A DNA stretch of 64,000 nucleotides, taken from the NCBI GenBank assembly GCA_023159155.1, contig JAJNNX010000044.1:248001-312000 (forward strand). The letters are read 5' to 3'. The notes below the pieces were generated by a model. It was not told the DNA's origin. It did no database searches and worked only from the letters and a program-made list of their open reading frames with translations. The stretch comes from Ustulina deusta. Lineage: Eukaryota > Ascomycota > Sordariomycetes > Xylariales > Xylariaceae. Position 1 is the first letter of the stretch. Each line of letters begins with the position of its first letter. Position numbers and translations under genes: made by a program. Below are positions 48,489 through 59,330 of the stretch, piece after piece.

Positions 48489-49864
48489 ATGGCGATGGCA
48501 TCTCCAGGCCAAATATCTTACCTGGAGAAGCCCCTGAACCCGTACATCGCCGAATACGATTTAGGTTTACAGAGCTACTCCGAATTCGAGACTCGTCGCT
48601 GGTACAATTCGGAGAAAAGCCACATCATAAAACGGGCGGACTGGCGTTCTCAGCGGAAAAGACGTAATATAAAGAAGCCAACTGATGAGTACATCCAACA
48701 CGAGTACGGGCTCCTTCAAGATATTCGACAGGTACCGAGGGACGTTTCTTGTCGCGGCCCTGATTACCGAAACTTGGTCGACGATAAGGTCATCACCGAA
48801 CATATTGGAGTTGTCATCGCCTACAAAACAACAATCCAGAGAGCCGAGCTCGGAACTCTCCCATGCATATTCTATATCCATGGTGGAGGTCGCTATGGAG
48901 GCACTCCATACTCGGGGTTACTTGAGAGAGCGAAGGAGTGGGCCACCCGCTTCAACGCAATCGTCGTCAGCGTCGACTATCGCTTATCACCGAATGAGTG
49001 GGACGAGTCATCTACGGGCGAAGAGCCTACGAACGACTGCTTTGACGCCTTGACGTGGATCTACAACCGTCTTGGAGCGGATGAGGATGATATCCTGAAA
49101 CATGGTGACCGGGCAAAGATGATCGTCTTTGGAACCTCGGCCGGGGGTGGTTGTAAGTATTATTCCGAGTTCCTCTCTTCTGATCTCCAAAAAAAAGAAA
49201 TATCCCCGTTTAGGTAGAAGTATTTAAGAGCTTCGCGCGATCTCGAAGCACTTGCAGGTTCGGTGTGCGACGACGACGACGACGACGACGACGACTGACT
49301 CTGGAATTTGTAGTGGCGGCCTCGACTGTCATAAAGTGGTGCCAAGAAAGGCGCGAAGGATCTGTTCGGACGCCGGGCGACCTGTATGGACTAGTCCTGG
49401 AAGCACCTCAGCTCGACGACCGGTGCAACACCCGGTCCCATGACAAGTTCAAGAAGGGGAATATGTTCACATCACAGGATGCGGTGCAAGGATGGAACGC
49501 CTCCCTTGGAGCCCGCAGAGGGACTGAGCACGTCAGCGTCTTGGAGGCTCCAGCTCGGGCGTCGGATGCAGATGTCAAGGGCTTCCCTCCAACCTATGTC
49601 GAAGTGGGAACGGCGGAACCCTTCAGGGACGAGGCCGAGAACTTCTACAACACGCTCCGCAACGCTGGTGTGGAGGTGGAGATGAATGTCTGGGACGGAG
49701 GCTTCCATGGATTCTTCAGAGCAGACCCCAATGCACTCGTTTCGAGGGTTTGCAACCTCACCAAGCTGAGGTGGCTCTGCCGACGATTGGGGCTCCAGGA
49801 TAAGGGCATCGACAATGAGTACGAGGAGGTCAAGGAAGCTTACAATGCCAGGTCGAAGGAATAG
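48489..49864 (+). CDS. Alpha/beta hydrolase fold-3 (hormone-sensitive lipase-like) esterase
   Basis: Exons 48489-49152 and 49314-49864 give 404 residues. The oxyanion motif HGGG is at 131-134, VVSVDYRLSPNE follows, and the nucleophile motif GTSAGGG has Ser217. In exon 2 lie FPPTYVEVGTAEPFRDEAENFYNTL, which supplies the acid (Asp in FRDE), and the His in GGFHGFF. These are hallmarks of the HSL family, which hydrolyses short-chain esters; many members act on xenobiotics or secondary metabolites. There is no signal peptide. The 161-bp intron cuts just after the nucleophile elbow; it contains an eight-unit CGA microsatellite (49267-49294) and an internal AG/GTAGAAG junction at 49213-49214. I see no fused domain and no biosynthetic neighbours. 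Confidence 0.88.
49267..49294. repeat. CGA trinucleotide microsatellite inside an intron
   Basis: About nine tandem CGA/GAC units between the donor at 49153 and the branch site near 49296. Confidence 0.85.
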
Positions 49865-51026
49865 AAAAGGATTGGTTGCGTGAGGCGGCCCGAAGATAGA
49901 AGCAGGAGAACACCAAGATACTTACTGGGGTTTCAAAATTCAGGGCGGCCAAGGATGCAAATTGGAGAGGGTGACCTTTTCAGCCAGGAATAGGACAGGA
50001 TAATAGACTACTATAGTCTTCTGTGACAGGTCACATGCTCTATGGATCCATGGTGACCGGCGCCTTGGACAGAGCCTGATAGACTAAGAAGTACCTAGGT
50101 TAAGGTAGTCTAAAACAAAGACAAACCGGCAGTTTCAAATGGGAGACGGGTAGGTACTGTATATCAGGGCGGACAAGTGATTTGCTTGATCAACAAGGCA
50201 TCTTGAAAGTGTAAGGCGAATTAAATTCAAGTACGTATCCCCTCACAAGGAGCTGGAGGTTCTGTCAACTTACTTCTCCGAGTGTATTATAGATGTAGGT
50301 AGTTGGTTGGTAGTATAGATTGCCCGGCAAGATAAAAGGAGCTAGGGCCACTTAGGCCACCAAGTCCCCACTACATGTGCCCCATCCACACAGAGAGATG
50401 CCCCGTAGATAACATATAGATAACATATGTAACTCGGTTACCCCCTCGCTAACTTAGGTACACGGTAAATACTGATCCTCTAAGCCATACTGATACTGTA
50501 CAACCCTACCTATGGGGACTCATGGTCCGCTTACATATTATAGTGTACTAGCAACGTACACTAGGTACCTGGGCACGCAGGCCTTTGGACTAGCACTGGG
50601 TATTAGGTAAGTCATAGGTACCTACGGCGACGCTATAGGTATGCTCCATTGTATGTATACAGGTATTGTGTGCCTCAACCTCGCTGGTTTCGTATGACGC
50701 ACGCACCGAATTAAGGTCCCCGTGCGTGCTGCCAAAGGGCAAAATGCCCCTCACCACCGGCTTTCCATCCTTCCAGCGGCCGGCACCCACTTCCTTGGCC
50801 CAACCATCCTCAGCATCGTCGCTTCTCAGGGCTGTGGCACCTCCCTTATTCCCCTTCCCTCATATCCTATAGGCTATCTCCCTTGCTTTCGACTACAGAA
50901 ATACGTGCTCCGAACGCAACACACAACACACAACACATAACCCATAACATCATCTCTTTCTTGTCTTGTCATCGTCGTCGTCGTATATTAGATTCTCTAC
51001 CAAAATACCAACATAGTATAGGCAAC
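49865..51026. other. Intergenic, no gene seen
   Basis: The last 150 bases before 51027 contain AACACACAACACAC-type repeats and a CGTCGTCGT run, typical leader composition. TAGGTA/GGTACCT-like motifs are common at 50090-50640. Confidence 0.4.
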
Positions 51027-52180
51027 ATGGCGCCGCCTCCCTCGGCCAATTTGCCCCTCAGCGATAGAATTCTGGCTCTCGCTCAAACGCTGCAATGTAT
51101 GCTATCCATCCATCTATCCATCCATCCATCCACCAGAATGACTCAGCCTGGAACTGTTGCTAACCTGAGCGCGCCCGACGCAGTTGCGTGGTTTAGCGGG
51201 TACGTGAGATCTCAACCCACCTTGACCCAGACCCCCGCCGACACTTGAGCTCGACATCGACAGCAGTAACAAGGATAACAACGCCAGCACCAATGCCCGT
51301 AGCTGCGTCGCCACAGGCGGGAGAAGGCTAACCATGGTTTCTGTGACAGGCACCTGGTTCTCATGCTGTGCATTTTCCGCTACACGCTGTCGTACATCAC
51401 CTTCAACTATTATAGCAACTGGGCCCGATTCACCTACCGGGTTTCCTTCCTCTCGGCCGCTCTGACCTACGGCATAGTCGTTTATAAGACGTGGCGTGCG
51501 AGGCAAAAGGTCGGAGCCAGATACCCCGGTGGCCTTATCGGCATCGTATCCGAGGAGAATGTCCAGTATCTCGGTATGTTGAGTTATCCCTTGTTCCTCA
51601 CCGCCCGCACTCCCCCATGACCCCCCGCTAACCCGCTCCCTGTCTATGCACAGCCATGGCTCTCGTCTGGCTTCTAGCGCCCCAATACCCCCTTGCGCTA
51701 CTGCCCTACGGGATCTACTCCGTCTTCCACGTTGCGACCTACCTGCGCAGTAATGTCATCCCGACCCTCCAGCCCAACAAGGCCCCTGCTGGTGCCAAGC
51801 CGCAAGGGAGCCCCCTCTCCGAGACTATTGGCTCCTTTGTCAAGACTTACTACGACTCCTCCATGTCCATTGTTGCAAACCTAGAGATTGCCCTCTGGGT
51901 TCGCGTCTTTCTTTCCGCCGTCCTCTTCCAGCGCCGCTCTTGGGTACTACTCGGCGTGTACACAGCTTTCCTTCGAGCCCGGTTCGCTCAGAGTACTCAT
52001 GTTCAGAACTCTCTCAATGCGTTGGAACTTCGCGTGGACTCGATGGTGGGCGCTCAAGGCACTCCACCAGCTGCTCGTTCCATCTGGGAAGGTGTCAAGG
52101 TAGGCGCGCGCCAATTCCACGCCGCTACCGATCTTAGCAAATACACGAGCGGTTCTGCTGTACCAAAAAAGACATCCTAA
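51027..52180 (+). CDS. TMEM33/Pom33 family ER and nuclear-pore membrane protein
   Basis: Exons 51027-51096, 51184-51199, 51350-51573 and 51654-52180 give 278 residues, normal for the family. Exon 2 is only 16 nt and encodes most of FAWFSG. Yeast Pom33/Per33 and fission yeast Tts1 are multispanning proteins of the ER and nuclear envelope that shape membranes and help distribute nuclear pores. Visible here: LSDRILALAQTLQFAWFSGHLVLMLC, then YRVSFLSAALTYGIVVYK, a third hydrophobic segment ALVWLLAPQYPLALLPYGIYS, YLRSNVIPTLQP, and a C-terminal amphipathic part (NLEIALWVRVFLSAVLF, SIWEGVKVGARQF). All three introns have CTAAC branch sites. The first one carries a CATC microsatellite (51111-51133). 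Confidence 0.9.
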
Positions 52181-54202
52181 GCACGGGATGATTACGGCCT
52201 TATTCGAAGTGTTTAGTCTGAGCACGCGCGGTGGTGGTATGGTGACAAGACAGAAACTGAAACCACGCTAAGAAGATGGTTGGCAACCGGGGCTGTAAGT
52301 GATGTTCAGCCTGGGCTAGAGAAGTATGACCAGGAGACGGACCGAATACAAGATGGAAAATAGCAGTGGCATCCGGAGTCATGTGTGGAAGGCGTGGGAA
52401 AATTGTTGGGTTGGGGAGTTTGATTCTGGTTTATCCCAGGAGTTTGGGGAACGGTCAGTGTAGGGCAAATAAAGTAAATGCTTCATTGTATCTTTGTCCC
52501 TTTTGCTACCGTGAAATATCACGAGTTTCCCAATCTACTACTGTCAGCCCCAAGTTAACGTTATTCCCACGCCCCGATTAATTTACAATTTTAATTCATA
52601 TGGAGGCTAGGCAGGAAACACTGGAGAACATATATAAATTGGATCCTATGAGCTTTCGCATAGCGTCTTACCCGTCTATTGTCGTTTTCCCCCCCTGTTG
52701 TACTTCTTAGGTAAGTAGTCAAACTTGATTCCTCGTCATACATGGTTATAACTCTTTGCCTAAATATAAGAGTAGCGCTGCCGGTATATAAGGTTTGATG
52801 CCTGAATGAGCTTGATTCTTGATTTGTGTGCGTCACTGCTTCAGCCAGTTTAAGGGACACTGGAAGCATCTAAGTTTTCTATCAATCTTATAGTGGCATT
52901 CATTTCAAATACTATTTACTGGCCACCATGCCTGTCATGATCCGAATTGTAGGCTGTTATATTTCAGCTCTTTCAGAGGGCTTTCTCCAGGGCTCCCTAC
53001 TTCTCGAAAGAAGGAACGTCTTACGGCAAGTTTTCCCAACTTACAACCAAGGATTAGAGACATGGTTTGCACAATTTAAGGTCCTCTCTACAGCGGCAGG
53101 ACCGTAAACGCGCTGGGAGTTAGCGTGGCGTAACAACCTCTGAGGGACCAACAACAAGGCCAGCACTAAATCCGACTTACCTACTATTATTACCTTGGTA
53201 TATGCCAGGGTCTTACGTGCTTAAGCGGCCCTCAAAGGCGGAAGCATGGACACTATACCGGCTGCCATCACTGTACGTACGTACTTTATAATAGCTTTAG
53301 GTGGTTAAGTGCCCAACTTGACTACGTTTAAGTTTTACTTTTAGTCGTGTTACAGTAATTAATGATGCAGTTCTGTTCCATGATACCTGCCATCATGTTG
53401 ACAACTAACGGCAGCAAAGAAGTTTCGATTTACAAGAGTGAAGGAGCGTCACACAGAATCCGTCCAGTTTATTCCGTATTTCTAGGGTCTATTCAACTTC
53501 ACTTCACCGGGACCTCGTCAACAATACCCCGAGTCCCCAAACCGAAACAAAAACCTACGTGGTTATTACGCAACTATCTAGTTTCGCCCTGACCGAACAT
53601 CTCAAAAAACTCGCCATGGACATTCGCGAGACACAGGAAGCCCTGCAGAGAGCCTGTCTCACGTCCAATTTATCAATCGCGGCACTGACTAGTACTAGAT
53701 TCTGAATCAAACCACGTATCAATCAGGCCTGAATGTAGATCTACGCCCTGCATGTAATTATCGTTTTGCCCATGAACAAAAATGCCGTTTCCGTTTTCCT
53801 CGGGACAATTCGGCCATTTATCATCGAGGGTAGAGCCGCTTTGGCGATTGTCTCTAGGGGACGCCAATCATCTCGCGGCTGCTCCAATCAGGGTTGGAAA
53901 ATTAGTATGTAGTATTTATAGTGGAAAACCCTAGAAAACAAGAGAGAAAGAGGCGTAGGACTCGGCTTACAGGGGGTGAGGGGTGGGCGCTTAAGGCCTC
54001 TAATATATTACTTTTATCACACATGTCTCCAGCTTGGCCACTTGCACATTTGTACGTTCGTCTTCATTTGCTTTTGCCCAACTATTACGAACCCATTTAG
54101 CCTCTGCATCTCGCGTTCGAGACTTCACTATCACACATTAACCACGTCTAGGCTTCTCTTTGCTTTTTATTTCAACGATATTCTTTTCTACCCAGAAAGA
54201 AG
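52181..54202. other. Intergenic, no gene seen
   Basis: Composition drifts toward AT to the right. Only short featureless frames occur (for example 53362-53592, plus). Confidence 0.4.
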
Positions 54203-54799
54203 ATGACTCCTTTGGGGCCTACTAATTCCACGCCAAGCGTATCCGGAGATTCGCGAGAACCTATTCCTACGGGTAGATCTTACAGTTCATATAAAGAAGC
54301 GCCAGAAGACGGCCCAGAAAGAAATCGGCGCTTGCAACTCGCCAAAGAAAAAATGATTATGAACGGTTGGTGCTACCATAAAGTTAACTAGTTGTTAAAA
54401 GCATATAATCTTAGGACTTTTCTATATTTGTCTATACTCCGACCGTTTCCTTTTCGCCTGACTTCCCACGAGCCCTGCTTAAATATAGAGAGTTGTGTTG
54501 TATATAATATAGATGCTAATAACAGTATCTCTGTTCTATGGTCTATCCAGGCGTTTGGGGTATGGGATCGCGAAAGAGAAAATCTTTTGGCTTATACCCA
54601 AAACCACACATTGGAAAAGCAAATACCTAGAGATTATGAAAGAACAGATCGGTGGTGGAACCAAGGTCCACCCCCATCATTAAATTGCCAGTGTATCGGA
54701 GGAGCCCTAGAGGACACATTTTGCTCTATCTTCTTTCGAAGTAAGAACGACTTCATCTCGACGTGGAACGAGCTGTGCTCACGATCCACTAAAGTCTGA
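54203..54799 (+). CDS. Possible small protein of unknown function at the edge of the AT-rich block
   Basis: Two open stretches, 54203-54382 and 54551-54799, can be joined in phase 0 through a 168-bp intron (weak donor GTTAAC, CTAATAAC branch, TATCCAG acceptor) to give 142 residues. The first part is hydrophilic and Ser/Pro-rich, followed by a basic helix (ERNRRLQLAKEKMIM). The second part has clustered Trp and Cys (DRWWNQGPPP, NCQCIGGALEDTFCSIFF). No family is recognised. The codon usage is AT-leaning but the frames are clean, and the C-terminal stretch ends only 1 base before the AT block. It could equally be two chance frames. Confidence 0.35.
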
Positions 54800-55059
54800 A
54801 GACGTCCCCCTAATTATCACAAACATCATGAACCTCGAGACTTGGTCCCTTCTTAAATACGACAATTTAGCTATATATGTGTTGATTAGTTATATATATA
54901 CATTAGCTAGTTTAGCTATTATATATATAATTAATTAGCGATTTAGCTGTTATATATACGTATAAGCAGCCACCTATACTAATTTATATATATGTGTGTT
55001 TATATTGATATAATATACCCCGTTTGCTATTAATTAGCGATTTTTAGCTATATTGTTAT

Positions 55060-55200
55060 ATATGTGTTAATTAGCGAGTTTACTACGTTTTATGCGATTT
55101 TTTAGCTATATTGTTATATATGTGTTGATTAACGAGTTTATTATATTTTATGCGATTTTTTAGCTATATTTGCTATTGATTAGTAAGTTTACTACGTTTT
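55060..55200. repeat. Short tandem repeat of about 63 bp
   Basis: Two to three copies of a unit containing ATGCGATTTTTTAGCTATAT, a TGTTATATATGTGTTRATTA stretch and GAGTTTAYTAY. Copies differ mostly by C/T and G/A. Confidence 0.65.
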
Positions 55201-55452
55201 TAGTTATGTACGAGCAGACGTACATATAATTTTTTATGCAAACCTGCTTGCATATATATTAATTATTTACGCGAGGGCTTTCCGATTAGCCCTATACTAT
55301 TGTACCGATTAGTTAGTTTATATAAAGAATATAGGTATATAAGCAATTGCTTATATAATTTGTATAGCAATTTACTTTTACCTATACGACCTATATATCC
55401 TACGCTTTATATATATATAGCGCTATAGATATAGCATAACACTAACAAATTA

Positions 55453-55780
55453 TTATTGCTGCGCTAATTAGTTATTTAGTTGTGTATGAACAGCTTTCTA
55501 TACTATTTGTATATAAACTTATTTGTACTATATATATTAAATAGTTATTGTAGTACTGCCGATTAGTTAATATGTTATTGCTGCGCTAATTAGTTATTTG
55601 GTTGCGTACGAACAGCTCTTTATACTCTTTTATATGTAAACTTGTTTATATTATATATGTTACATAGCTATCGCAGTACTGCCGATCAAGTCAATTTGTT
55701 ATTGCTGCGCTGCTGATTAACAAGTTTTTTTTGTATACGAGCGGCTACCTATACTGATTTGTATAGGGTTGCGCTTACAT
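55453..55780. repeat. Tandem repeat of 122-124 bp, about 2.5-3 copies
   Basis: TTATTGCTGCGC recurs at 55453, 55575 and 55699. Each copy is followed by TTAGTTATTT, a GAACAGCT/GAGCGGCT motif and GTAGTACTGCCGAT. Differences between copies are mostly transitions. Confidence 0.75.
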
Positions 55781-56244
55781 TTGCAATTTTTAGAGTTATT
55801 TATAAAGTCTATCTATAAGGCCGATCAAGGCCTATTCTACGAACTCCGACCTATATATATACTACTAGAAAATATTACTATAGTTATATAGAGATTTGTA
55901 TATATAAAAAGTAGTAAGGGCTATAGCGTAACTTCTTGCACAAAGATTTAGCTTGGGTTCGAAGTGGTGGCTAACTATAGTACTTACCTAGGTTCTAATA
56001 CGAAATACTAGCAGATACTGCTACATATGTTAGGTCTAGACAGAATTGCACACATTTTATATAGGAATATATTAAAGGAATATAAAAAAATAGGGCATTT
56101 GAAGGGCTGAAGGGTTATACCGAAAGGGTCATGCTAGAGGGCATACCTAGCTAGAGGGCATACGGTATACGGACCAAGGGAAGAGCTATAGACTAAAGGA
56201 AGTCTGGTATAATATGTAACCGATTCAGTAATCGGCTGATCAAG

Positions 56245-56325
56245 GGCTTGGTGGCCTAGTGGGTTAGGGCTGGTTCTTTTTTTTTTTCTAGGCTGTTGAA
56301 GCCTAGGGGTTCAAGTAGGTGCTGT
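56245..56325 (+). other. tRNA-like / SINE-like sequence with RNA polymerase III boxes
   Basis: TGGCCTAGTGGG at 56252-56263 fits the A-box consensus fully. GGTTCAAGTAG at 56308-56318 is a B-box with three mismatches at the 3' half. Between them lies a perfect 7-bp hairpin (CTAGGCT/AGCCTAG). A T-run at about 56276-56287 would stop Pol III. It is probably a decayed tRNA-derived element. Confidence 0.35.
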
Positions 56326-56689
56326 GTTGTGTTATTTTTTTTTGGTGTTTTCAGCCCTGCATTTTTGGATTCGAAGCTATTTAGAGAATAAAGCTTCGAA
56401 TAAGGGAAGTTTGTAGCAGGGCTGGTGCTAGCGGCCCGCTGGCAGCTGCGAATGTGGCTACATATCAATTGTTAGCTGTATTCAGGCCGCCTGCGGCCCG
56501 AACCGGCTGATCTTTGGCTGTATTCAGGGGGTTCGAATAGCTATAAAAGCCTTCGAACTTCTCAGAGCAACACTTACTTTACAGACATAGCATATATACC
56601 AGTTTTTTAGTAGTAGGCGCTCTAGTTTGTTTTTGTTGTTTTTAGTTGTTTTTAGTGTTGAGTTGCCCCGCTTTTCTTTAATATTAATA

Positions 56690-59029
56690 AATTATACTAA
56701 AATAAAATATATATTAAATTATAACTGTTAAAAATAATTATTTAATATAATTTAAGCTATAATTTTAATTTTTTTTGGTTTTGTATTATTAAATTATATT
56801 AATATAATATTTAAACTTATTTTTAATGATTAAAAATAATTATTTAAAACTATTTTAATATAATATAAATTAATATATTAATAAATAGTTTTAACTAACT
56901 TAGAAATATACTTTATAATATAATTATATTTATTATTATTTTATATTAATAAACTATACTAATATAAATTATAAATTATAAAATAAATATTAAAACTAGC
57001 TATTTAAAACTATTTAAATATAATATAAATTAATTAAATTATTAAATGATTTTAAATAGTTATATAATATAATCTAGCTTATAATTTAATTTTTTATACT
57101 TATATATTATTAAACTATAATTAAATAAAATATAAATTATAATATAAATATTAAAAATAATTATTTAAACTTATTTTTATATAATATAAAAATATTTATT
57201 TAATATAATTTAAGTATTAATTTTATTTTTTATAGTTTTATATTAATATATTATATTAATATAAAATAGAAACTAAATTATAAATATAAAAAAGAATTAT
57301 TTAAAATTAAATTAATATAAAATAAATTAACTTAATAATTAAATAGTTTTAAATAACCAAAAAATATAGTTTAAGTAATAATTTAATTTTTTATATTTAT
57401 ATATTATTAAACTATAATTAAATAAAATATAAATTATAATATAAATATTAAAACTAGTTGTTTAAAATAATTTTAATATAAAATAAATAAAATTATTTAT
57501 TAAATAGTTTAAAAATATAGTTTAAGCTATAGTTTGATTTTTTATAGTTTAATATTACTAAATCATATTAAAATAAAATATAAACTAAATTATAAATATT
57601 ATAAATAACTATTTAAAACTATTTTAATATAATATAAATTTATTTATTAAATAAATAATTTTAAATAATTAGATTATATTATTTAAATTATAATTTAGTT
57701 TTTAATAGTTTTATATTAAAAAAGCATACTAATCTAAGTTATAAATTATAAAATAAATATTTAAACTAGCTATTTAAAATTATTTTAATATAATATAAAT
57801 TAATTTATTTTTTAAATAGTTTTAAATAGTTATAATATATTAGTTAAGCTATAATTATAATTAATATAATTTTATATTATTAAATTAAATTAATATAAAA
57901 TATAAACTAATTAATAATTATAAAATATAATTATTTAAAACTATTTTTATATAAAATAATTTAATTTATTAATTAAATAGTTTTAAAGAATTATATAATA
58001 TAAATTAATGTATTTAATAAATAGTTTCAAATAGTTATATAATATAATTTAATTTATAATTTGATTTTTTATGGTTTTATTATATTAAATTATATTTATA
58101 TAGAATATAAACTTAATTATAAATATTAGAAATAATTAGTTAAAACTATTTTAATATAATATAAATTTATTTATTTAATAAATAATTTTAAATAATTATA
58201 TTTTTTATAGTTTTATATTATTAAATTATATTAATATAAAATATAAACTATATTATAAATATTAAAAATAATTATTTAAATCTATTTTAATATAATATAA
58301 ATTTATTTATTTAATAAATAATTTTTAATAATTATATAATATAATTATAATTATTGTTAAATAGGCTATATACGATATATTGTATATAAAACAAATAATG
58401 CGCGTGGATAGAATATAAATATATTGTACTATATCATCTATGAAAAAAAAAAAAAAAAATGTTTGTACAAAGCATGAGTCTTTTATATTTATGTAAGAGC
58501 TCACGCTATCGTACGAGCTAACATAACAAAAGGGAAGTAAGGTCCCTTTTGTCCGGCCAAGGTCCGGCTAACATCCGTACAACAGCCGAGCGTGAACTCG
58601 CACTCCGTGCAAGTTGCACAATAAGGTTGTAACCAATGCTAGTTATTCCAACAGTTATAATTATATTTTTTATAGTTTTATATTATTAAATTATATTATA
58701 AAGTTTAATAATAATTATTTAAAATAATTTAAGCTATAATTTAATCTTTTAAAGTTTTATATTATTAAACTAAAGTAATATAAATTATAAATTATAAAAT
58801 AAATATTAAAACTAATTATTTAAATCTATTTTAATATAATATAAATTAATTTAATTATTAAATAATTATTAAATAGTTATATAATATAATTTAAGTTATA
58901 AGTTGATTTTTTATATTTATATATTATTAAACTATAAATAAATATAATATAAATTTATTTTTATAATAAATAGTTTTAAATAGTTATATAATATATTCTA
59001 AGCTATAATTAGATTTTTTATAGTTTTAT
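56690..59029. repeat. Degenerate AT-rich tandem array, period about 160 bp
   Basis: A landmark like TTTTTATAGTTTTATATTAT recurs near 56770, 56938, 57091, 57225, 57390, 57537, 57700, 57868, 58065, 58202, 58668, 58750, 58905 and 59018, mostly 135-200 bp apart. Between landmarks the order of submotifs is kept: AAAATATAAACTAAATTATA, then ATTATTTAAAACTATTTTAA, then TATAATATAAATT, then AATAGTTTTAAATAGTTATA and TTTAAGCTATAATTT. A hand consensus is about 162 bp. The array is interrupted at 58355-58653 by an LTR copy. AT content is far above 80%. Confidence 0.7.
58355..58653 (-). mobile_element. Solo LTR copy A (Ty1/copia-like, about 299 bp)
   Basis: In minus orientation it begins TGTTGGAATAAC and ends CTATTTAACA, so both ends fit TG...CA. 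The flanks ATTAT and GTTAT form a likely 5-bp target duplication with one G-to-A change. It interrupts a unit of the tandem array, so it is younger than the array. It still keeps GC-rich segments such as GGCCGGACAAAAGGGACC and an A/T run of about 17 bases. Confidence 0.75.
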
Positions 59030-59330
59030 TGTTGGAATAACTAGCATTAGTTACAACTTTATCGTGCAACTCGCACGGAGTGCAAGTTTACGCTCGGCTA
59101 TTGTACAAATATTAGCTAGACTTCGGCCGGACAAAAGGGACCTTACTTCCCCTTTGTTATGTTAGCTTATATAATAGCATAAGCTCTTATATAAATATAA
59201 AAAACTTATGCTTTATATAAACATTTTTTTTTTTTTTTTTTTTTATAAATAATATAATATAATATATTATATTCTATTTATATATATTATTTGTTTTATA
59301 TATAATATATTATATATAGCCCATTTAATA
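59030..59330 (+). mobile_element. Solo LTR copy B, inverted relative to copy A
   Basis: Same LTR as copy A in plus orientation: TGTTGGAATAACTAGCATT, GGCCGGACAAAAGGGACC, a T-run, ending CCCATTTAATA where copy A has CTATTTAACA. Differences are almost all transitions, mostly toward A/T in this copy. No clear target duplication is visible. About 376 bp of array separates it from copy A. Confidence 0.72.

Larger units (their letters stand above)
54800..56690. other. Start of AT-rich, repeat-filled block
   Basis: AT content rises sharply, with many TATATA and TTAGCTA strings. No gene. An island at about 56100-56680 has near-normal GC. It carries tRNA-like promoter boxes and a TATAAAAGCC element followed by TTCGAACTTCTCAGAGC, resembling an LTR-type promoter. 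Confidence 0.6.

Noticed and set aside
55453..55780. CRISPR-like array
   Set aside because: The repeats are adjacent units of 122-124 bp without regular unique spacers, in a eukaryotic genome.
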